A stretch of DNA of 64,000 nucleotides, from positions 186,001-250,000 of the forward strand of contig NZ_CP031733.1 of the NCBI RefSeq assembly GCF_003086355.1, in the 5' to 3' direction. The notes beneath the pieces were generated by a model. That model did no database searches. It was not told the origin of the DNA and worked only from the letters and a program-made list of their open reading frames with translations. Source of the stretch: Streptococcus chenjunshii (GTDB lineage: Bacteria; Bacillota; Bacilli; Lactobacillales; Streptococcaceae). The position numbers and the translations under genes are program-made. This document shows, one piece after another, positions 1-7,797 of this stretch (position 1 is the first letter of the stretch; each line of letters starts with the position of its first letter).

Positions 1-58
1 GTCATTAGCGACTTTTTTTCTAAAAATGAAGAGGCTGCTTAATGCTATTGTAGTCTTT

Positions 59-181
59 ATTGAGGAGTGCTGTGCTGAAAGGTCAGGGGCAGCTGGCGAC
101 CAAAGGGAGCCAGCGTACGCCCCGGTACGACCTGGAAGCACAGTTCTTCTCAATAACCCCCCGATACTAATAGGGGGGTTA
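59..181 (+). other. Probable origin of transfer (oriT) with nested hairpins
   Basis: Immediately before the relaxase gene lies an inverted repeat with nine-base arms, TAACCCCCC at 154-162 and GGGGGGTTA at 173-181, around the loop GATACTAATA. This matches the pattern of Tn916 and ICEBs1 oriT, where a C-run and a G-run flank a TAA-containing nick region. Upstream, 59-152 folds on itself as nested stems: 59-75 with 136-152, AGGTC with GACCT, GGGGC with GCCCC, and GCTGGC with GCCAGC. The larger fold could be part of oriT or a single-strand replication origin. The nick position is inferred. Confidence 0.7.
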
Positions 182-244
182 AAACTAACACAAGCCTTAA
201 AAATGACCTCTTAAATGCTTTAAGAAATAGAAAGGAGATTATTT

Positions 245-1477
245 GTGATTAGTCATGCAGATTTGAAGCGAATACGGCTTGAGTTAGGTTTTACCCAAAA
301 AAAGATGGCAGCGATTATTGGTTATAGTTATTATAATTATCGCAATATTGAGCAAGGTCAGCGTAATATAACTAAAGAGTTTGAAGAGACGCTTTTTCAT
401 TTTTTAAATCGTAAATCTAAAACTAAATTAGAGGGGTCTGTTGATTGGCTGAAAATCCGTTTCAAGACTTTAGATTATAAGCTTGTGATTGAAAATGTTT
501 TGAAGTTGAAGCCTATTGATTTTTTTATGGAAGAAAAGGCGCTCTATAGTTATAGTCATATGGTGACTTATGGTGCTATTCGTGTGCTTTATTCAGATTC
601 GGTGAAAAAAGCAGAGACAGGAACATTGATTGATTTAACAGGCGGTGGTTGCCGTGAGTTGGAACTTCTGCTTATTGAGCAAGGCCGGAATTGGTTTTCG
701 TTTTTGCATGATGTATTTCTTTTTGCGGAAAATGAGCGTAAAGATAGGCTGTTAGAAGATTTTTTAGCCTTTCCTCGTTTTGATATCGCTTTAGATGAGC
801 TTTATAAAGAATCTGGAAATCTTGATTTGTATGATATTAAGGCAAGGATTTTTGATAATAAAATTGTTATGCGTCGGATTAAAACTTTTACTGCTATTGA
901 GGGGTTGAAGAAAGTTGAAAATCGTTTTGTCAATCAAGGGTTGACTTTGAATTTTGGTAGCAGGCAGTCTAGTTTGATGATACGCTTTTATCAAAAAGAT
1001 TATGAGCAGGCTTTGCTCAAAGATGTTTCGGTGGAATATATCCGTGAAGTTTATAATTTTAAAAATCGTTATGAGATTGAATTGCATGATAGTAAGGCCT
1101 ATGATGTGCTCAAGGAATGGTATGTTATGGAATCTGACCTTACCAAAATTGGGGCGCGGATTTTAAATAATTATTTTGAAGTTAAGGATTGGGAAGGTCA
1201 TTATGATACGGCGTGGGATAACTTGTTAGGCACTCAAAAAGGTTTTAAATTTGTGACACGGCCTCGACAAATTGACTATGCCAGAACTAAACATTGGGTG
1301 ACAAAACAAGTTTCTAGTGCTTTGAAATTGATGAAAATTGCAGATATGGTTTATCAGACTGATGAGTTATCAGAAATCATTTCTGAGGCTTATCTGAGTA
1401 ACAAACATACGAAACTAGCAGAAGAAATTTGTGAACGAAATGGAGTTGATTTTGATGTCCTTATCGGTCAGATATAA
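245..1477 (+). CDS. MobT-family relaxase (Tn916 Orf20 / ICEBs1 NicK type)
   Basis: This protein should nick the element at oriT and stay bound to the transferred strand; relatives also drive rolling-circle replication of the excised circle. The N-terminus (about residues 5-45) is a Cro/Xre-type helix-turn-helix. The rest resembles the Rep_trans rolling-circle initiator family, with the conserved RFDIALDE metal-site segment near residue 178. Length (410 aa) fits the family. The start is GTG, preceded by AAAGGAG at good spacing. The oriT-like repeat lies just upstream, the usual arrangement. Confidence 0.92.
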   Translation: MISHADLKRIRLELGFTQKKMAAIIGYSYYNYRNIEQGQRNITKEFEETLFHFLNRKSKTKLEGSVDWLKIRFKTLDYKLVIENVLKLKPIDFFMEEKALYSYSHMVTYGAIRVLYSDSVKKAETGTLIDLTGGGCRELELLLIEQGRNWFSFLHDVFLFAENERKDRLLEDFLAFPRFDIALDELYKESGNLDLYDIKARIFDNKIVMRRIKTFTAIEGLKKVENRFVNQGLTLNFGSRQSSLMIRFYQKDYEQALLKDVSVEYIREVYNFKNRYEIELHDSKAYDVLKEWYVMESDLTKIGARILNNYFEVKDWEGHYDTAWDNLLGTQKGFKFVTRPRQIDYARTKHWVTKQVSSALKLMKIADMVYQTDELSEIISEAYLSNKHTKLAEEICERNGVDFDVLIGQI

Positions 1478-1841
1478 TTTTATTAATGTCCCTGAAAAAT
1501 TTAATCGGCCTATTCAAAGACAGGTGCTTAGGTCGGGGTATGAAGAACTTTATTTGCTATTTTATGATTTTGAGTTAGTTAAGGATTTAATTGATTATTG
1601 GGGTTTGCTTTATATTCAGCCTAAAAAAGACTTAGAGCTGAAATATGTTGAACAATTTAGCATGGTGTCTTTTAATGATGGTGAACACCGGCAAAATGCA
1701 GTTAAGAAGGCAGCTAGGCAAGAAGCAAGGCAGCGTTTTTATGATGAATTGACTGTTAAGCCTTTAAAGCTTATGTCAGTTAATGTAAGATGGGTGGCTG
1801 AATTACTAGTGAAGACTGGTTATGCGGAATTAGTACTTTAA
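1455..1841 (+). CDS. ICE-borne hypothetical protein
   Basis: A 128-residue soluble, charged protein with many Tyr and Leu residues; I recognise no family. The ATG at 1455 overlaps the relaxase end by 23 bases and has GGAG nine bases upstream; a longer reading from 1431 is less likely. Its position directly after the relaxase and before the small accessory genes suggests an element-specific accessory role, but nothing in the sequence shows a function. Confidence 0.65.
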   Translation: MSLSVRYNFINVPEKFNRPIQRQVLRSGYEELYLLFYDFELVKDLIDYWGLLYIQPKKDLELKYVEQFSMVSFNDGEHRQNAVKKAARQEARQRFYDELTVKPLKLMSVNVRWVAELLVKTGYAELVL

Positions 1842-1854
1842 TAAGGAGTGATTT

Positions 1855-2277
1855 ATGGAAGATTTGAGGTTTAGATATTCTATGCTTGATCGTTTGCGGA
1901 GTGATTGTGATTATTTTTTGGGAAATGGGCATAGAAATGAGTCAAGATTGTGGGCTGGTGATGTTGTAACTCATATTGCAGAGATGAAAAGGTATTGGTT
2001 ATTGTTTGAAGATGATGAAAAGCCAGAATGGCTGACATGGGAACAAATATTGGATTATGAATATAAGATGGCGCCTGATTTCAATAAGAAAGTGCAGGAA
2101 TTGTATCATATTAAGGCTACATTTGAAATATGGAGAATGTCTGGTGTTTTAGGGCAGCGGCTTGAAGAGTTGGAACAGTTAGCTAAAAAGGCTAGAAGGC
2201 TTTATTATTCGTTGCCTGAAGATGTTCGACCGGGCGATGTTGTGGTAGACCATAATCAGCAGTTGATTTTTTATTAA
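1855..2277 (+). CDS. LPD11-like small accessory protein
   Basis: The first 60-65 residues (RYSMLDRLRSDCDYFLGNG, then LWAGD, HIAEMK and PEWLTWEQI) resemble the large polyvalent protein-associated domain LPD11, a short domain common in conjugative elements and phages of Firmicutes. The remaining 75 residues are helical and charged with no recognised motif. A ribosome binding site (AAGGAG) precedes the ATG. The biochemical function of the family is unknown. Confidence 0.75.
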   Translation: MEDLRFRYSMLDRLRSDCDYFLGNGHRNESRLWAGDVVTHIAEMKRYWLLFEDDEKPEWLTWEQILDYEYKMAPDFNKKVQELYHIKATFEIWRMSGVLGQRLEELEQLAKKARRLYYSLPEDVRPGDVVVDHNQQLIFY

Positions 2278-2380
2278 AGGGGATTAGATGACTGTAAAAA
2301 ATAGAAGTCCATCTTAAAAATGGTGAAAATGGTGGGTGTTGTATTTAGAAAGAGTTGTATCAAAAGAGAGGTTGAAAATT

Positions 2381-2647
2381 ATGGCACAAAATGAACAAGA
2401 TAAAAAAGTATTGCATGTAGCTCAGGAGCTTGCAGAATTACTAACAACACATAAATATGAGGAATCGTGGGAAAAAGCTGGAGAGCTCAATGGCTTGTTA
2501 AAATCGAGAGAAGGTCTTACGTTGCCAAGTTATATGCTTGATATGCTCAATCAACATTTAAAATCTTATTATTATCAAAATAATGTGATTAATAAGGCAC
2601 ATAAAGCTCAATCAGCTATTGGTCATAAATTGGCTGAATTTAGATAG
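2381..2647 (+). CDS. ICE-borne hypothetical protein, helical
   Basis: An 88-residue, mostly helical, charged protein. I start it at the ATG at 2381, which has GAGAGG nine bases upstream; an in-frame upstream start at 2336 lacks a good ribosome binding site. It is closed by a strong terminator hairpin 11 bases after its stop, so it ends the first transcription unit of the accessory block. No family recognised. Confidence 0.6.
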   Translation: MAQNEQDKKVLHVAQELAELLTTHKYEESWEKAGELNGLLKSREGLTLPSYMLDMLNQHLKSYYYQNNVINKAHKAQSAIGHKLAEFR

Positions 2648-2657
2648 TTGATAATCT

Positions 2658-2692
2658 AAGCGATTAGTTTTAAACGGCTAATCGCTTTTTTA
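2658..2692 (+). terminator. Rho-independent terminator
   Basis: AAGCGATTAG (2658-2667) pairs perfectly with CTAATCGCTT (2678-2687) around a ten-base loop and runs into a T tract. Confidence 0.85.
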
Positions 2693-2710
2693 TTTTTAAG
2701 GAGGGTTGAA

Positions 2711-2905
2711 ATGGAACAATGCTATGTTGCTCTGTTGAGTGATGAGGAGAGGTTAAGGTTTGATTGGTTTTATTTTTATAGTGAGCATAAGGCTGGATCA
2801 AATGCTAATAAACTAGATTGTTTGCGTGCTATGACTAGGAAAAAGGGCTATGCTTTTGTTGGTAATCATAATATTGAAGTCATATATGAGTATTATGGTT
2901 TATGA
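2711..2905 (+). CDS. ICE-borne small hypothetical protein
   Basis: A 64-residue protein preceded by AAGGAGG. It is rich in aromatic residues and has no recognised domain. Its stop overlaps the start region of the next gene, implying translational coupling. Confidence 0.55.
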   Translation: MEQCYVALLSDEERLRFDWFYFYSEHKAGSNANKLDCLRAMTRKKGYAFVGNHNIEVIYEYYGL

Positions 2906-2913
2906 GGGGGAAT

Positions 2914-3165
2914 ATGCTTAAAGTTGATGATTATATCCAGTATAGATTTAGGGAGTTTAATATTGAAGCTTGGGTTGTGGGGGAATGCGATGAATTATTG
3001 CGGATTAGGTTGACTAAGTTTGAAGGTGAAGAATGGTTAGAAAATTTTGTTTATGCAGCTAACACTGATGAAAATATCAATTTATTAAGAGTGCCAGTTT
3101 ATGGATTGCTTAATTTTTTGTTTAATAGTCCTAGAAATAAACATTTTTATCGTTTAGGGTGGTGA
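2914..3165 (+). CDS. ICE-borne small hypothetical protein
   Basis: An 83-residue protein of unknown function. Two starts are possible: ATG at 2902, overlapping the previous stop, or ATG at 2914, just behind GAGGGGG. I prefer 2914, although the spacing is short. The compact beta-rich look (IQYRFREFNIEAWVVGE) gives no family. Confidence 0.5.
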   Translation: MLKVDDYIQYRFREFNIEAWVVGECDELLRIRLTKFEGEEWLENFVYAANTDENINLLRVPVYGLLNFLFNSPRNKHFYRLGW

Positions 3166-3169
3166 TGGA

Positions 3170-3640
3170 ATGATTGCGACTGTACGGGTAAGAGATGAGA
3201 CTGGTTCAATTGCTTTATGTGAGTTGGACCTCATGCGGTTTAGTGAAGGGCAAGTCAGAGAAAGAATGAGAGAACGGGGGTTTAGAGATGACTCCTTTTT
3301 TGTTTGTGGTTTTTCTGATTGGGGTGTTGACCGTGTGATGAGTTTGAAAGAAGCTTATGCTTTGAAGAAATGTGTTTTGGAACTTTATGATAGCGATGAT
3401 TTTATTGTTAGATATTTATTGAAAAAACAGGCTAGTATAAAGCAGATTTTATCAGCTTATTATACTTTTTTGACCAAGAATGAACAGGAGCTTGTCAAAT
3501 ATTTTTTGAAGGGTAAAGGCAGTGATTATGCGGTTAGCCTTTTTTATAATTGCGGTAATTGGGTTGGTTTAGTGCAAGCATACATAGAAACAGGCCTTGT
3601 ATTGAATACAACAAAAGGTTTTTATATTAAAAGTTTGTAG
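3170..3640 (+). CDS. ICE-borne hypothetical protein, faintly ArdA-like position
   Basis: A 156-residue soluble protein. In Tn916 the gene in this part of the element (orf18) encodes the antirestriction protein ArdA, and the arrangement of short acidic and aromatic blocks here is weakly reminiscent of it, but I cannot see diagnostic motifs, so the function is open. It lies four bases after the previous gene and 11 bases before the first conjugation gene. Confidence 0.5.
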   Translation: MIATVRVRDETGSIALCELDLMRFSEGQVRERMRERGFRDDSFFVCGFSDWGVDRVMSLKEAYALKKCVLELYDSDDFIVRYLLKKQASIKQILSAYYTFLTKNEQELVKYFLKGKGSDYAVSLFYNCGNWVGLVQAYIETGLVLNTTKGFYIKSL

Positions 3641-3651
3641 AAAGGAGTAAG

Positions 3652-4614
3652 ATGGGTAAATTTAAGAATTTTATCAGTAAAAGTTTTGGTCGGATACGCT
3701 CTTTTTTTGTAAAGAGTGAAAATAAAAATGTTAAATTTCGAAAGGCAGACAAGAAACTTGTTGAGGTAAAACTTAAACGTATTAGTCAAACTACAGCTAA
3801 TAGGATTTTTGTTGGTTTTATTGCTGGCTTAATTTTGTTATCAGCGTTGACTATTATGTCTAATGCATTTCGGGCTGTTAAGAAGCCAGAACAAACTCAG
3901 GTTGTTGCTGCAAATGGTGAAAAGAGAGCTTATGCTAATCAGATTAATCTATTTATGACAGGCTTCTTAACAGCTTATTTTTCCGGTGATGAAAATATTT
4001 CTGATTATTATGGGCCTGGTGTTGATATTAGAAGTATTAATACTAACTGGCAAGAAAGGCAGTTAACAAATTTTGTTTTGGTTGAAACAACTGATGAAGT
4101 GGCTACTTATCGAGTAACTTATGTGGTTAAACAAGAAGATGAGTGGCTGTCTGAAACAAAAGTCATTAGTGTCCCTTATAAAGAGAAAAATGGTAGGTTT
4201 TATGTGTCTGACTTGCCTTATTTTATTAATTGGGATAATTATATTGCAAAAATCAAAGGTAATTATCAGTTAAAAAATCAGGATTACAGCGATGGAGATT
4301 ATGATGAGGCTAAGCGTTATGTAGAAGCCTTCTTTAAAGCTTATTGTAGTGGAGATGATACACAGTTATCCCCTTTTTCAAAAAATGTTAAGGCATTAGG
4401 GGGAGTTAAATTTGTGTCGGTTGATTATTTTTATTTTGTAGAAGAAGAAAAGCAATTAGTTGCGATTGCTCAAGTTAGCTTTTCGGATAAGTTTGATGTG
4501 ATTTTTTCGGAAAACTTCACGTTGTACTTAACAACAGATAAGAACAGAGAAACTTATCATGTAAAAGAAATGGTTAATGGCATTGTAGAAAAATATAAAA
4601 GTGAGGTGCAATAA
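3652..4614 (+). CDS. Conjugation protein, TcpC/ConB/Orf13 family (VirB8-like)
   Basis: A 320-residue membrane-anchored protein: basic cytoplasmic N-terminus, one membrane segment at about residues 49-71, then two extracellular NTF2-like domains (roughly 95-205 and 215-318). This is the layout of TcpC of pCW3 and ConB of ICEBs1, bitopic scaffold proteins of the Gram-positive transfer channel that recruit the VirB4 ATPase. AAAGGAG precedes the ATG. It opens the contiguous block of transfer genes. Confidence 0.82.
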   Translation: MGKFKNFISKSFGRIRSFFVKSENKNVKFRKADKKLVEVKLKRISQTTANRIFVGFIAGLILLSALTIMSNAFRAVKKPEQTQVVAANGEKRAYANQINLFMTGFLTAYFSGDENISDYYGPGVDIRSINTNWQERQLTNFVLVETTDEVATYRVTYVVKQEDEWLSETKVISVPYKEKNGRFYVSDLPYFINWDNYIAKIKGNYQLKNQDYSDGDYDEAKRYVEAFFKAYCSGDDTQLSPFSKNVKALGGVKFVSVDYFYFVEEEKQLVAIAQVSFSDKFDVIFSENFTLYLTTDKNRETYHVKEMVNGIVEKYKSEVQ

Positions 4615-4844
4615 TGGAGCAGCTGTATTTAGATGTAGCTAATCAGTGGTTGTATTGGGTGTTTGTTGGTGCTGGGATTTTATTTGGTGCTATTGTTTAT
4701 TTTAAAAGCCGTTCTGCAGGTAAAGCAATTGCGACGGTACTCATTGGTTTTGCATTAGCAGCAGTTTCTAAGGACCCTCAACGCTACACCGATTTACTAG
4801 GACGTGGCTTGACGTGGGTAGCAGATCGGGTGACGTTTAATTAA
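4614..4844 (+). CDS. Small conjugation membrane protein (ConC-like)
   Basis: A 76-residue protein with two predicted membrane segments (about 15-30 and 40-55). Its ATG overlaps the stop of the VirB8-like gene by one base. Size, topology and position match ConC of ICEBs1, a small channel component; sequence similarity cannot be judged by eye. Confidence 0.65.
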   Translation: MEQLYLDVANQWLYWVFVGAGILFGAIVYFKSRSAGKAIATVLIGFALAAVSKDPQRYTDLLGRGLTWVADRVTFN

Positions 4845-4859
4845 TGGAAGGAGCTAAGT

Positions 4860-5285
4860 ATGGAAAAGGAACAGCGGCCGGACAAACAGGTTTACAACTA
4901 TACAGAAGCTTTGAATCAGCCAGTTTGGGTTCAGAAGATTACGGATAGAGTGTCTCTTCCTTATGCAGTGAAAATGTCCACTCTGATTTGGCTAGTTCTT
5001 TTTGTGGGGCTAGCCGTTTTATTGTGCAGAAAGTTAGGCGAGTGGACGCCGCTGCCTCTTCCTTTTTGGCTGGTTTTTGGTATAGCTGGGGCAGTTTATT
5101 TGTCTATTTTAGTAGCTGACTTAAAAATTGATGAAAAGAATTTTGTGAAGTTTTTTGTGGACTATCTTATTTTTTACTTTCGTTTTGGCCGAAAGGCTAA
5201 AATGTACTATTTTAACAATGGTTTGTTGTACAGAAAGCAAAAGCAGATTCTAGAAAGAGAGGTTAAACGTGTCTTTAATAAATAA
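4860..5285 (+). CDS. Conjugation protein, TcpE/ConD/Orf17 family
   Basis: A 141-residue protein with two membrane segments (about 38-60 and 68-86) and a basic C-terminal tail ending in a helix. This is the TcpE/ConD pattern; these proteins sit in the membrane beside the VirB4 ATPase. The last 17 bases overlap the start of the VirB4 gene, typical of a tightly coupled complex. Confidence 0.75.
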   Translation: MEKEQRPDKQVYNYTEALNQPVWVQKITDRVSLPYAVKMSTLIWLVLFVGLAVLLCRKLGEWTPLPLPFWLVFGIAGAVYLSILVADLKIDEKNFVKFFVDYLIFYFRFGRKAKMYYFNNGLLYRKQKQILEREVKRVFNK

Positions 5286-7797
5286 TGATATGTTGTTAGG
5301 AAATGATATTGCGGATATTCAGGATAATTTGCTGCTGAAAAAAGATGGAAGTGTTTTTGCTTTATATGAGATTAAACCTTTTGTGATTAATAAAGTTGAT
5401 CGCAAGAAACAAGAAACAGCTAAAGAAGCTGTTGCAGCTATGCTGGAAAATATAAAACCTTATGTTGATTTTGATATTGTGATGTTGCCTTTTTCAAAGG
5501 AATTGGAATCTCGTTATATTAGGTTAGCAAAAGATTTTGCCCATGATGAAACGGAAGATTTGGCTTATACAATATTGGATAAGTCTTTTGAAAAGTTGAT
5601 GTATCAGCAGGAGTTGTGTGATTATCATTATTTTATGTCAGTGCCTTTAAAATCTTTGAATGTTTCGGTTGATTTAAAGACTGTGCTTAAAGATTCGGTG
5701 ACTACTTCTGCTGCTCGTATGGTGGAATATCTTGGTTTTCAATCTACTGTTTTTGAGGGGTGGCAAAAAGATTATGATTTAGCTAAAGCTGAGCTGGAAA
5801 AGCAGTTGGATATATTAGATATTCAGGCTTTGTCAACGATGGAGACGATTTTTGTCAATCGTTATCTTTATTTGAGAACTTTGGTTTTCGACAAAGAACA
5901 TGAATTAAATTTGGTGGATAGCTATATTGATAATCTGGGAGATACTTCTATTTGTTTTGATGAGTTAAGTGTTTTAGAATTTCATAATGATTCTGGTAAA
6001 AATTATGTAGCCTTTATTCCTTTGGCTCGAAGTCCAGAAAATATGTCTTATATTCATACTTTTGATGAAATTCTGACTTTAGGATTTCCGGTAGAGGTTT
6101 TTACAAAAGCTCGGTTTTCAAAAACAAAGGGGTTGCCTAATCATAATATTAGATATAAAGGTCGGGTGTCTAGGGCTCGCTTGAAAAATGCACAAGGTGA
6201 GGCAGCTCAAGCAGGTTCTGTTGGTAAAAAGTCTATTGCTCGCTCGAAGTTTTTGGTTGAGAATATGGAGCAAAAAATTGATGACGCTGTCCCGATGATT
6301 TCGTATTTGCAGACCTTTGTTGTTTTTGACAGTGATTATCAATTCTTGCTTAAGAAAATTGACAATTTGATAAAAAATCTCAAGAATGCTCATTTAGCAT
6401 TATCTCGTGCTAATGCAGACCAGCTGTATTTATTTGGTAAGAATAAGTTTGGTACGCTTTTGTCAGCCAGTGATAAAAATTTTGTGCAGCATGTTGAGTT
6501 ATCAGCATTTGCAGAAAATCTCTTTTTTGTTAATCAAGAAGTCGGTCAAAGAACCGGCTTTTATCTTGGAAAAATTGATAGTCGGATTAAATCTTGGCAT
6601 TCTAATTATGAAGAGGCTCTGGAAGCCAGTGATAAGCCAGTGTTTTTCAATCTTTTTGAGGCTAATAAAGAGGGGGTAGATGGCAAAGAAACCTCTAATC
6701 CTCATATTCAGGTTTCCGGTGATTCTGGTGTTGGAAAGACCTTTTTGGTTAGTCTTATTCATTTGTATTCATCGCTCTTAAAAAGTCAGACATTGTACAT
6801 TGACCCTAAAGCTGAAAAGCGGAAACGTTATAAAGAAGTTTTAGAAGAGTTGGAAGATGAGGAGCGTTTTCCTGAGTTGCAGCGTTATATTAGAAGTCTT
6901 AATTTTGTGACTTTAGACAGTGATGACCCTAAAAATATAGGGGTATTGGATCCTTTGGTTTTTCTTAAGGAAACGGAAGCCAAAGACTTAATTGTTTCCA
7001 TGTTAGGTGAGTTGCTTAATATGGATAATGAAAAAGCTTTTAAAATTGCTTTACTGCCTTTGATTGATAAATACAGTCGGAAACGTTGGGCAGGTGAGCA
7101 GGTTGGGACTTTATCTATATTCAAAGAGTTACAGCAGTCAGAAAATATAGCTGTTAAAGAAACGGCTGATTTGTTAATCGAAGAAATTAAAAATTCTGTG
7201 TTAGGACTTGTATTTGGTGAAGGTCAAAATCCTGCTGTTGATTTAACCGCTCGCAATACAATACTAGAGGTTGCTGGTTTGGAATTGCCGGCTAATGAAC
7301 ATGTGCGTTTGACAGACCAAAATAAAAAGGCCTTAGTGATTATGTATGCTTTGGGGCGCTTCTGTGAAGAGTTTGGAAAGCGGGATTACAGAAAAGAAAC
7401 AGCAATCTACATTGATGAAGCTTGGTTTATGCAAGTTACTTCGTACGGTCGTGCAATCGTTGATAAGATTAAACGCGTTGGTCGGTCTCAAAATAACTTT
7501 TTAATTTTTGTCAGTCAGGAACCTGACGATTCAAATCGTGCAAATGGTGAGGCTAATGCGTTTGGTACCTACTTCTGCTTCTATAATGACGCAGATAAAG
7601 CTGATGAAAAGGTTTTGCGCCGGTTAAAAGTAGATGTGACTGCAGAAAGCAAACGTTGGTTCAACCAAATGACTAAGGCACAATGTTTGTATAAGGACAC
7701 TTACGGCCGTGTTGAACGCATTACAGTAGATGGTTTGTTGCCCGAATTTGGAGAGCTTTTCAAAACAGTTGAATCAGAAATGGAGGCTATTGGATGA
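5269..7797 (+). CDS. VirB4-type conjugation ATPase (ConE/Orf16 family)
   Basis: An 842-residue ATPase expected to power the transfer channel at the inner face of the membrane. Walker A is GDSGVGKTF near residue 485 and Walker B is IYIDEAWF near 713. The GTG start at 5269 has AGAAAGAGAGG upstream; the gene overlaps both neighbours. Length and the N-terminal VirB4 domain fit ConE of ICEBs1 and Orf16 of Tn916. Confidence 0.93.
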   Translation: MSLINNDMLLGNDIADIQDNLLLKKDGSVFALYEIKPFVINKVDRKKQETAKEAVAAMLENIKPYVDFDIVMLPFSKELESRYIRLAKDFAHDETEDLAYTILDKSFEKLMYQQELCDYHYFMSVPLKSLNVSVDLKTVLKDSVTTSAARMVEYLGFQSTVFEGWQKDYDLAKAELEKQLDILDIQALSTMETIFVNRYLYLRTLVFDKEHELNLVDSYIDNLGDTSICFDELSVLEFHNDSGKNYVAFIPLARSPENMSYIHTFDEILTLGFPVEVFTKARFSKTKGLPNHNIRYKGRVSRARLKNAQGEAAQAGSVGKKSIARSKFLVENMEQKIDDAVPMISYLQTFVVFDSDYQFLLKKIDNLIKNLKNAHLALSRANADQLYLFGKNKFGTLLSASDKNFVQHVELSAFAENLFFVNQEVGQRTGFYLGKIDSRIKSWHSNYEEALEASDKPVFFNLFEANKEGVDGKETSNPHIQVSGDSGVGKTFLVSLIHLYSSLLKSQTLYIDPKAEKRKRYKEVLEELEDEERFPELQRYIRSLNFVTLDSDDPKNIGVLDPLVFLKETEAKDLIVSMLGELLNMDNEKAFKIALLPLIDKYSRKRWAGEQVGTLSIFKELQQSENIAVKETADLLIEEIKNSVLGLVFGEGQNPAVDLTARNTILEVAGLELPANEHVRLTDQNKKALVIMYALGRFCEEFGKRDYRKETAIYIDEAWFMQVTSYGRAIVDKIKRVGRSQNNFLIFVSQEPDDSNRANGEANAFGTYFCFYNDADKADEKVLRRLKVDVTAESKRWFNQMTKAQCLYKDTYGRVERITVDGLLPEFGELFKTVESEMEAIG

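Noticed and set aside
26..214. Short open frame of 62 codons at the left edge
   Set aside because: It runs through the nested hairpins of the oriT region, has no ribosome binding site and no recognisable product.
3170..3640. Firm ArdA antirestriction call
   Set aside because: Position fits Tn916 orf18 but no diagnostic ArdA motif is visible, so it is left as hypothetical.
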